A model generated the notes under the pieces. That model saw only the letters and a list, made by a program, of their open reading frames with translations. It did not search any database and was not told the origin of the DNA. A stretch of 64,000 bases of DNA from Sphingobium lactosutens (GTDB taxonomy: Bacteria; Pseudomonadota; Alphaproteobacteria; Sphingomonadales; Sphingomonadaceae). Positions 54,381 to 64,000 of the stretch are shown here, piece after piece. A program made the translations under genes and the position numbers. The number at the start of each line of letters is the position of its first letter. Position 1 is the stretch's first letter. Where the stretch lies: the NCBI RefSeq assembly GCF_013393185.1, contig NZ_QJQX01000051.1:62001-126000 (forward strand), read 5' to 3'.

Positions 54381-55258
54381 CAGGCGCTCTTCTTGCGCGC
54401 GGTGACCGCGCGCCTGGCGGGCGCTTTCTTCCGGGTGGCGGTTGCCTTCTTCGGGGAAGCGGCGCCTTTGCCATCGCCCACGGACTTCTTAAGCGCAGCC
54501 ATTAGGTCGATGACGTTGCCGCCGCGCGAGGGCGTCGGTTCCTCGACATCCTCCAGCACGCGCTTGCCCTTGGCCTTCTTCTTCTTTTCGATCAGGCGGT
54601 GGAGCGCATCGACATAGCGGTCGTGAAACTCCTCCGGCTTGAAGGGCGCGCTCTTCTTTTCGATGATGGTGGTGGCGAGGTCGAGCAGGTCCGCATCGGC
54701 ATCGGTGTCGGGCAGGCCGCGAAAATAGGTCTGCGCCTTGGTCACTTCATCGGCATAGCGCAGCACTTCGAGCACCAGCCCGCGGCCGCAGGGCTTGAGC
54801 GACACCAGCTGCTCCCGCCCGCGCACCGACAACTGGCCAAGACCGACTTTCTTTGTCTGGCGCAGCGCGTCGCGCAGCACGGCATAGGCTTCCTCCGCCA
54901 GATCGTCGGCCGGCAGGACGAAATAGGGCTTTTCATAATAGAGTACATCGATGGCGTCGGCCTCGACGAACTGGACCAGTTCCAGCGTCTTGCGGCTCTC
55001 GATCTTGACCGCCTCGATCTCCTCCTGTTCCAGCAGGACATAATGGCCCTTGGAGATTTCATAGCCCTTGAGGATCTCGTCCGGATCGACCGGGCCGACG
55101 CCCGTCACGACCTTTTCATATTTGATCGGCTTGCCGCTCGGTTCGTGAATCTGACGAAAGGACACCGCCGCGCCGGACCGGGTCGCGGGGTAGATTTCCA
55201 CCGGGATCGACACCAGCGCCAGACGGATCTGACCCTGCCAATAAGCGCGTGCTGCCAT
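54380..55258 (-). CDS. ku: Ku DNA end-binding protein
   Basis: This 292-residue bacterial Ku starts MAARAYWQGQIRLALVSIPVEIYPATRSGAAVSFRQIHEPSG, the conserved N-terminus, and forms the homodimeric ring that holds DNA ends and recruits LigD. DPDEILKGYEISKGHYVLLEQEEIEAVK is a second family signature. The last 50 residues are very rich in Lys, Ala and Arg, the basic tail seen in many bacterial Ku proteins. It is first in a two-gene unit with ligD. Its ribosome-binding site GGAGG (55269-55265) partly falls inside a hairpin. Confidence 0.96.
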   Translation of the reverse strand: MAARAYWQGQIRLALVSIPVEIYPATRSGAAVSFRQIHEPSGKPIKYEKVVTGVGPVDPDEILKGYEISKGHYVLLEQEEIEAVKIESRKTLELVQFVEADAIDVLYYEKPYFVLPADDLAEEAYAVLRDALRQTKKVGLGQLSVRGREQLVSLKPCGRGLVLEVLRYADEVTKAQTYFRGLPDTDADADLLDLATTIIEKKSAPFKPEEFHDRYVDALHRLIEKKKKAKGKRVLEDVEEPTPSRGGNVIDLMAALKKSVGDGKGAASPKKATATRKKAPARRAVTARKKSA

Positions 55259-55264
55259 GACGAA

Positions 55265-55297
55265 CCTCCGGCCGTTTCAGCGCGCCGAAAGGCCGGA
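55265..55297 (-). promoter_or_regulatory. Hairpin overlapping the Ku ribosome-binding site
   Basis: TCCGGCC/GGCCGGA (55267-55273 with 55291-55297) and TTTC/GAAA (55275-55278 with 55287-55290) give an 11-bp stem with one bulged base and an 8-base loop. The first three bases of the Ku GGAGG site are in the stem. It may also end the upstream glycoside operon. Confidence 0.5.
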
Positions 55298-55335
55298 AGT
55301 TCCCCGATGGCAATGATCGCGCCGCGATCAGGGCG

Positions 55336-58668
<3,333 letters not shown>

Positions 58669-58687
58669 CAACGGGCAATCCTCTTTT

Positions 58688-59128
58688 TCAAATATTTCGG
58701 GCGGACGACAGCAACCGCCGCAAGGCTAATATAGCGACCAGCGCGCCGAGCGCGCCGCCATAGGCGACCTTGATCGTCAGCGCGGTGCCCCAGGCGATAG
58801 TCGGAAAGGCGACGCTGCCGATCGAAAAGGCGAGCGCACCCCCCAAGGCGCCGCCGGCCAGCGCGAACAGCGCCGCGCGGATCAGGACAGACCCGAGCCC
58901 CGGCGCTTGGCCCAGCCGCCGCCGCGCGATCAGCGCCGGGGCCAGCGCGCTCATCAAGGCGACGGCGATGCTCTGGGGTATGAAGTCCAGCGCCAGATTG
59001 TCGGGCGCGGCCCAGCTCAAGGGACGCGGGGACACTCCGAAGACGCCGAGGAAGAAGGCAAGACTGAGCGCGCCATTGATGACGATGCTGATCGCCGCTT
59101 CCCGCCGGATCGAGACGGGCTTCGTCAT
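58688..59128 (-). CDS. Small four-helix membrane protein
   Basis: This 146-residue protein has about four hydrophobic segments: ISIVINGALSLAFFLGVFGV, DFIPQSIAVALMSALAPALI, VLIRAALFALAGGALGGALAF and IKVAYGGALGALVAILAL. The N-terminus (MTKPVSIRREAAIS) is basic and cytoplasmic. It overlaps the preceding esterase by four bases (ATGA) and is followed after about 20 bases by the rhamnosidase. I recognise no functional family. It could be a small inner-membrane partner or sugar-facilitating protein, but no motif supports a definite role. Confidence 0.75.
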   Translation of the reverse strand: MTKPVSIRREAAISIVINGALSLAFFLGVFGVSPRPLSWAAPDNLALDFIPQSIAVALMSALAPALIARRRLGQAPGLGSVLIRAALFALAGGALGGALAFSIGSVAFPTIAWGTALTIKVAYGGALGALVAILALRRLLSSARNI

Positions 59129-60033
59129 TGCCCGGCCTTTGCGTTCAACAGGCCGCGCATCTCCATCCAGGACAGAAATTGCGGCAGCAGCCCCATGGTC
59201 GTGGTGGCGGGCTTACCCATGCCAAAGCCATGGTCGCCGCGCTCATAGGCATGGAGTTCGACCGGCACATGAGCGCGCCGCCAGCTTTCGACCAGCGCGT
59301 AGGAAGGATTGGGAAACAGGCTGTCGTCATTGGCGATCGCCGCGAACATCGGCGGCGCGTCGGCGGGCACGTCCCGCGCGAGCATCGGGCCGTAGACATA
59401 GCCGATGAAGGACGGGCGGTCGGCCCCCTGCCCTTCCAGCGCCGCGTTGAGCGTCGTCATCGCGCCGGCGGAAAAGCCGATCATGCCGACGCGCTGCGGA
59501 TCGATGCCCCATTTGCCGGCACCGGCCCGCACCAGCTTGAGCGCTGCCAGTGCGTCGAGCGTGGCGCGCGGTTCCTTGATCGACGGCGGCGCAGCAGGAT
59601 CGCGGAGCGATTCCGCCATGCGCTTGCCCATATAGGCGGAGGCTTCGGCGGTATCGGCCGGGGTCGGGTTCAGCCGATATTTGAGGACGAAGGCAGCGAC
59701 GCCATGGTCGGCCAGCCAGCGAGCCACGTTCCAGCCCTCATGATCCATCGCGAGCAGCATGAAGGCGCCGCCCGGCGCGACCACCACCGCCGCGCCGGTG
59801 GCCTTGGCGGGATCGGGCAGTACGGGGGTGATGGTCGGCACGGTGACATTGCGGACGGCCAGATCCTTGCCGAAGCGCACCCAGTTTTCGGTCGACCCTT
59901 TGGGCGCCTTCATATCCGGATAGAGCGGAATGGCATCGGGTTCGGCCGGCGTCTGGGCGGGAACCGGCACGGGCATCTGCGCGGTTGCCGGGGCGGCGAG
60001 GAGCAACAATATGGCGATGGAAAGGCGCTTCAT
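59125..60033 (-). CDS. Secreted alpha/beta-hydrolase, acetyl-xylan-esterase-like
   Basis: The ATG at 60033 follows AAGGGAG by about eight bases and gives 302 residues with a signal peptide (MKRLSIAILLLLAAPATAQ). The same frame is open far upstream inside the GH1 gene, which I reject as coding. The fold shows APGGAFMLLAMDHEG (oxyanion region), nucleophile Ser188 in GFSAGA and a C-terminal His in ERGDHGFGMG. Close relatives remove acetyl or other acyl groups from plant polysaccharides or glycosides. Placement between GH1 and the membrane protein supports trimming acyl decorations from the imported glycan. Confidence 0.85.
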   Translation of the reverse strand: MKRLSIAILLLLAAPATAQMPVPVPAQTPAEPDAIPLYPDMKAPKGSTENWVRFGKDLAVRNVTVPTITPVLPDPAKATGAAVVVAPGGAFMLLAMDHEGWNVARWLADHGVAAFVLKYRLNPTPADTAEASAYMGKRMAESLRDPAAPPSIKEPRATLDALAALKLVRAGAGKWGIDPQRVGMIGFSAGAMTTLNAALEGQGADRPSFIGYVYGPMLARDVPADAPPMFAAIANDDSLFPNPSYALVESWRRAHVPVELHAYERGDHGFGMGKPATTTMGLLPQFLSWMEMRGLLNAKAGQ

Positions 60034-60046
60034 GGCAGCTGCTCCC

Positions 60047-61363
60047 TTAGAGCGCGTTGCGGCGTGCGATGGCGCCATAGACGGCGGCGCTCGGCTTGGG
60101 CGTGCGGACGAAGGTGACGGGATCGACGCTGTGCAGCCCGAATTTGGGCTTGTAGCCGAAAATCCATTCGAAATTGTCGAGCAGCGACCAGTGGCAATAG
60201 CCCAGTACCGGCACGCCATCGTCCATAGCCGATTTGAGACCGGCGAGCGCTTCGGGAATGAATTTCGCGCGGATCGCATCATCCTCCGTGCCGACGCCGT
60301 GTTCGGACACCAGGATTGGCACGCCGGTCGCTTCATGGGCGTAGCGCACCGCGCCGGCGAGCGACGCCGCCCAGACTTCGGTGCCCGACCAGTTGACCGT
60401 CGATCCCTTGGGCGCGGGCAGGCGACCCTTGTCGCCCCAGAGGGCCCGCTCATAATTCTGCACGCCGATGAAATCGTCGCCCTTTGCAATGTCGAGCCAC
60501 TGGCCATAGAGTTCGCCGCGCATCCGGTCGCGGATGGACGCCTTGCCCACGGCCTGGTCGTCCATCATCGCCAGCGAAATGCCGACCGGCAGGTCGGGTC
60601 GGACCGCCTTGATCGCGGCCTTGCCCGCCTTGTGCGCGGCGGCGAGGCCGGTTTGCAGCGCGGGCAGATCGTCGAAGCCGGCCACGTTGGCGCTGACGAA
60701 TTTGGGCACGCCCAGCCGCTTTGCCGCCGTTTCCAGCGTCAGTTTCTGGATGTCCCAGACCTGCGGGGGCAGCATCGGCTTCAGCAGCAGCAGGATATTG
60801 GGTTCGTTGAAAGTGATGACGCGGTCGATCCCCTGCCCCAGCGCGCGGGTCGCCTTGTCGCAATAGCGGGCGAAGAGCGCGGCGCTTTCCGGGTTGGTCC
60901 AGCCGCCCTGCGCGCTAAACCAGCGCGGCGCGGTGAAGTGGCTGTAGGTGACGATGGGGGTCAGGCCACGCGACCGGCAGCCGTCGATCACCGCCTTGTA
61001 ATGATCGAGCATCGCCTGGGAGAAGAGGCCCTTTTCCGGCTCGATCCGTGCCCATTCGATGCCGAAGCGATAGCAGTTGAGGCCCATGCCCTTGGCGAGA
61101 TCCAGGTCGGTTTCCCAAAGCGCGAAGCTGTTGCAGGCGTCGCCCGACGGCTGGGTGAACACCGTGGGCTGCTGGTTTTCCAGAAACCAGAGGTCGCTGG
61201 CGATATTATTGCCCTCGATCTGGTGCGGCGCGGTGGCCACGCCCCACAGGAAGCCCTTCGGAAAGGTGGGATTTGTGGCCTTGCGCGCGGCAGCAGCGAA
61301 GATGGGGGTGGGTGCGGCCATCAGCGCAGCGCCGGTAGCCAGAAGGGTTCTGCGGTCCAGCAT
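60047..61363 (-). CDS. GH1 family beta-glucosidase
   Basis: From the ATG at 61363, nine bases after GGAGA, the enzyme has 438 residues. The N-terminus MLDRRTLLATGAALMAAPTPIFA looks like a twin-arginine signal, so it is probably exported folded. GH1 motifs are FPKGFLWGVATAPHQIEG near residues 34-51, the acid/base Glu187 in TFNEPN and the nucleophile Glu354 in LVSEHG, followed by YCHWSLLDNFEW. It should cleave beta-glucosides. With the GH106 enzyme this suits a rhamnosyl-glucoside such as a flavonoid rutinoside, or a rhamnose-containing exopolysaccharide. The esterase gene follows after 13 bases. Confidence 0.92.
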   Translation of the reverse strand: MLDRRTLLATGAALMAAPTPIFAAAARKATNPTFPKGFLWGVATAPHQIEGNNIASDLWFLENQQPTVFTQPSGDACNSFALWETDLDLAKGMGLNCYRFGIEWARIEPEKGLFSQAMLDHYKAVIDGCRSRGLTPIVTYSHFTAPRWFSAQGGWTNPESAALFARYCDKATRALGQGIDRVITFNEPNILLLLKPMLPPQVWDIQKLTLETAAKRLGVPKFVSANVAGFDDLPALQTGLAAAHKAGKAAIKAVRPDLPVGISLAMMDDQAVGKASIRDRMRGELYGQWLDIAKGDDFIGVQNYERALWGDKGRLPAPKGSTVNWSGTEVWAASLAGAVRYAHEATGVPILVSEHGVGTEDDAIRAKFIPEALAGLKSAMDDGVPVLGYCHWSLLDNFEWIFGYKPKFGLHSVDPVTFVRTPKPSAAVYGAIARRNAL

Positions 61364-61388
61364 ATGTCCGTCTCTCCGATTATGATTG

Positions 61389-62237
61389 TCAGGCGGTGGT
61401 TTCGCGCACGAAGGCGCAGATTTCATCGGCGAGCCGCCGGTCGGCGGTGCCAAGGTGCATGGCCATGCTGTAATGATTATGGCCCGAATGGATGAAGGCA
61501 CGCGGCATGATGCCGTGACGGGCGAGCCGATCCTGCATCAGGCCCAGAAATTCAGCCTGAAAGCGGGGCGGATCGAACTCCGCGCAGGCGAGCAGCACGG
61601 GCAGGTCGGTGGCGGCGACCACTTCCAGCGGCATCCGGTCGGAATAGAGCGCCGGATCGCCATAATAGAGCGTGTCGCGATCATCGAGGGGGGTGTAGCC
61701 ATAGAGGCCCGACAGCAGGATGGCGGCGCGAATGTCGCTCGCTCCCGCCAGTTTCAGATAGCCGGCGACATGGACGGCGCCCGCCGACGTGCCCATCAGC
61801 ACGATCCGATCCGGATCGCCGCCATGCTCTGCGGCGTGGGATTTCAACCAGGCGACGACCGAGGCGACATCCTCCGATCCCGCGGGCCAGACATTGTCCG
61901 GCGCGAGCCGGTAGTTGATGACGACGCCCAGAAAGCCCGCCTGCGCCGCTATGCGGCCGACATTGGCGTTCGCCCAGTCGCTCCCACCGCCCTTGTCGCC
62001 CTTAAGGAAACCGCCGCCATGGACGAAGACAAGGATCGGCGCGAGGCCTTCACCCTGCGGCCGGTAAAGGTCGAGACGGTGGCGCGCATGCGGGCCATAG
62101 GCGATATTCGCCGCCGTCACCGGAACTTGGGACAGCAATGCGGATTGATCGGCATCGAACAGCGCGCGGCACTGGCCGAGCACGTCCGGGCCGAGATCGG
62201 TGCCCAATGCGGCAATGGCGTCCCTGATCGGCTTCAT
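61389..62237 (-). CDS. Alpha/beta-hydrolase, HSL/carboxylesterase type
   Basis: This 282-residue hydrolase has the HGGG oxyanion motif at residues 73-76, nucleophile Ser151 in GTSAGA and a C-terminal His in SGHNHYSM. The short length and HGGG place it with hormone-sensitive-lipase-like esterases that act on small acyl or aryl esters. No signal peptide is seen, so it should be cytoplasmic, in contrast to the other esterase of this operon. It lies between the TonB receptor and the GH1 gene on the same strand, 70 bases after the receptor stop. Substrate unknown; de-esterification of an imported plant glycoside is plausible. Confidence 0.88.
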   Translation of the reverse strand: MKPIRDAIAALGTDLGPDVLGQCRALFDADQSALLSQVPVTAANIAYGPHARHRLDLYRPQGEGLAPILVFVHGGGFLKGDKGGGSDWANANVGRIAAQAGFLGVVINYRLAPDNVWPAGSEDVASVVAWLKSHAAEHGGDPDRIVLMGTSAGAVHVAGYLKLAGASDIRAAILLSGLYGYTPLDDRDTLYYGDPALYSDRMPLEVVAATDLPVLLACAEFDPPRFQAEFLGLMQDRLARHGIMPRAFIHSGHNHYSMAMHLGTADRRLADEICAFVRETTA

Positions 62238-62307
62238 GCGTCCCCTCTGCCGTGGAAAATTAGGGAAAAAGACGGGGCGTCACCAGCGGCGCCCCGCCCT
62301 TTATGGA

Positions 62308-64000
62308 TCAGAATTTCGCGTCGAGGCTGATGCCGATCTGGCGGAAGGACTGCGGACCATAGATGGCGCCGATATTCTGTTCGCCCTGATCGGTCGTGTA
62401 GGGGAAGTCGCTCTGCATGAGCGAGGGTTCGTGGACGTTGAACAGGTTGCGACCGAAGATCGCGACGCTGTAGCGATCATCGTCCGTCCGCAGGCCGATG
62501 CGGCCGCCGACCAGCCAGTGCGACCGGAAGGTCGTCTCGCTGTTCGAGTTGGCTTCATAGCGGATCTTCGACTTCCACACCGTGTCGGCGGCCAGGAAGC
62601 CGTTCAGGCGCCCCGTGACCGGTACTTCATATTCGCCCGAGAGGGTGAATTTGTACTTGGGCGCATAGGCGAGCTGGCTGCCGCCGATATTGGTGCCATC
62701 GGTGCCGAGGAAACCGCCCGGATAGGTCGCCTTGGCGTAGATGAAGCCGGTGTTGAGCGACAGGCCGTCAAAGACCTTGCCGAAGAAGTTGATTTCCGCA
62801 CCGCGCGACTTCACGCCGTCGATATTGGTCTGGACGCAGGAAATGACCGCCGTGCTGTCCACCGTGCACTGCTGCGCCTGGAAATTCTTGATCTTGCTGT
62901 AGAAGAGATTGAGGTCCGCGACCCAGCCGCCGAACAAGGTGCTCTTGAGGCCGAGTTCATAGGCGGTCGGAATTTCGGGCTGCACGACGAAGGGCTTGGC
63001 CGGGGCCGAGGGAATGGCGATCTGGCCGCCCTTGAACCCGCGCGAGGCGGTCGCATAGACCATCGTGTTGCGGGCGAGATCATATTGCGCGCCGAGGCGC
63101 CAGGAGAATTTCTGAACGTCGAGCACGGTCCGGCTGAACGGATCGGCCGGAGTGAAATAGTCGTAGCGATCCATCGACAGCCGGTCGGTGGTGTAGCGGC
63201 CGCCCGCGATCAGGCGCAGTGCGGGGGTCAGGTGGAAAGTGCCCTGGCCGAAGACAGCCAGCGATTCATCCTGAATGTCGAGATCGGCGCCGGGATTGCG
63301 CACGATCGGGATGACGAGGCCGGGGAAGGGCACGACCGAGACGGCCAGCGTTTCGGGATCGCGGCTCTGCTTCTGGTTCGAATAGAAGACACCGGCGGTA
63401 TATTCGAGGAACTGGTCGGCAGGCGAGCTGACGCGCAGTTCCTGGGTGAAGAGGCTGAGGCGGCGATTGGTCGCGCCGTTGCCGACCTGCAATTCCAGCG
63501 GATCGCCGCGGAACACGTTGGTCGCCGCGCCATAGCCGGTCTCGTTCGACTTGCGATAGGCGGTGATGGAAGTGATGGTGAAGGGATCGGCTTCATAGTC
63601 GACCTGCAGCGAGCCGCCATAATTCTCCGTATGACCGACAAAGCTGTCGTCGCTGCAATAGTCGCGATTGCCTTCGCCCGGCGTCACGCCGCAGCTGGCG
63701 AGGCGAGCGGTGATGCCAGTCGAATCCGCCAGCAGACCGCCCAGCGCGGTGCCCGGACCGCTGGTCTTGACGAAGGTGAAGAAATCGCCGCCATTTTCGA
63801 TCCGGCTCTTGGTATAGTCGCCGATGACATTGACGGTCAGGCGATCGGTCGGCTCCCACAACAGGCGGCCGCGCATGCCGTAGCGATCGGTGCCATTATA
63901 GTCACCAGTGCTGGCGTTGCGGTTCGGCCCCTGGCGGAAATTGGCGACGCCCGACAGGCGGATCGCCGCGTTGGACGCGAGCGGGATATTGACCATGCCC
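62308..64000 (-). CDS. TonB-dependent receptor (5' part beyond the window)
   Basis: The frame enters from the right edge and covers about 564 residues, corresponding to most of the barrel of a TonB-dependent receptor. Typical segments are GRLLWEPTDRLTVNVIGDYTKS, SLQVDYEADPFTITSITAYRKS, FTQELRVSSPADQFLEYTAGVFYSNQKQ, MVYATASRGFKGGQ and YAPKYKFTLSGEYE. The C-terminus IGISLDAKF ends in Phe as required. The signal peptide, TonB box and plug lie outside. It heads the leftward operon of esterase, GH1, esterase, membrane protein and GH106, so import of the corresponding glycoside is its likely role. Confidence 0.93.
   Translation of the reverse strand, partial: GMVNIPLASNAAIRLSGVANFRQGPNRNASTGDYNGTDRYGMRGRLLWEPTDRLTVNVIGDYTKSRIENGGDFFTFVKTSGPGTALGGLLADSTGITARLASCGVTPGEGNRDYCSDDSFVGHTENYGGSLQVDYEADPFTITSITAYRKSNETGYGAATNVFRGDPLELQVGNGATNRRLSLFTQELRVSSPADQFLEYTAGVFYSNQKQSRDPETLAVSVVPFPGLVIPIVRNPGADLDIQDESLAVFGQGTFHLTPALRLIAGGRYTTDRLSMDRYDYFTPADPFSRTVLDVQKFSWRLGAQYDLARNTMVYATASRGFKGGQIAIPSAPAKPFVVQPEIPTAYELGLKSTLFGGWVADLNLFYSKIKNFQAQQCTVDSTAVISCVQTNIDGVKSRGAEINFFGKVFDGLSLNTGFIYAKATYPGGFLGTDGTNIGGSQLAYAPKYKFTLSGEYEVPVTGRLNGFLAADTVWKSKIRYEANSNSETTFRSHWLVGGRIGLRTDDDRYSVAIFGRNLFNVHEPSLMQSDFPYTTDQGEQNIGAIYGPQSFRQIGISLDAKF

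Noticed and set aside
60034..60507. Upstream extension of the acetyl-xylan-esterase-like gene into the GH1 gene
   Set aside because: The extension is out of frame with GH1, has no family, and would remove the signal peptide from the N-terminus.

Overview
This window looks like a chromosomal segment of a sphingomonad alphaproteobacterium (Sphingobium, Novosphingobium or Sphingomonas type). The grounds are high-GC coding DNA, many 4-base start/stop overlaps, four large TonB-dependent receptors (TBDRs) with 'VVTG/VVTAQRR' plugs, a Ku-LigD repair pair, and several substrate-specific catabolic clusters. I saw no rRNA, tRNA, CRISPR array, complete insertion sequence or prophage.

Region 1 (1-17370) is an acyl-CoA catabolic island. 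A leftward operon (aldehyde dehydrogenase, SDR, APH-fold kinase cut by the left edge) diverges from a rightward operon of acyl-CoA ligase, HSD10-like SDR, a chimeric acyl-CoA dehydrogenase/nitronate monooxygenase gene, enoyl-CoA hydratase, [2Fe-2S] ferredoxin, a racemase-type CaiB/BaiF protein and a second APH-like kinase. A molybdopterin oxidoreductase, a TBDR, a third APH-like kinase and an NTF2-domain protein follow. The kinases beside an ACAD10/11-like dehydrogenase half suggest catabolism of hydroxylated or branched acyl-CoAs through phosphorylation, possibly disabled here by the gene fusion.

Region 2 (17669-26511) is a leucine/isovalerate operon under a divergent LysR regulator: liuA, liuB, a GIY-YIG nuclease-like gene, liuD and a MaoC hydratase, then ilvD and a VOC protein. 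No crotonase-type liuC is present; the MaoC protein may replace it.

Region 3 (26694-36077) holds a TBDR, a TauD-type dioxygenase with two tandem sulfonate-type binding proteins but no ABC permease or ATPase, an MFS exporter and a secreted amidohydrolase.

Region 4 (36258-47486) is an alginate utilisation locus: GntR regulator, TBDR, GDSL acetylesterase, DEH-reductase-like SDR, hexuronate-type MFS, PL17 and PL6 lyases. The two main promoters share an 11-bp element. A gene graveyard follows (47652-48175).

Region 5 (48600-51747) has a two-domain glycosyltransferase, a coiled-coil protein and a 56-residue protein. Region 6 (51876-55258) is ligD-ku. Region 7 (55336-64000) is a glycoside operon read leftward from a TBDR cut by the right edge through an esterase, GH1, a second esterase and a membrane protein to a GH106 alpha-L-rhamnosidase.
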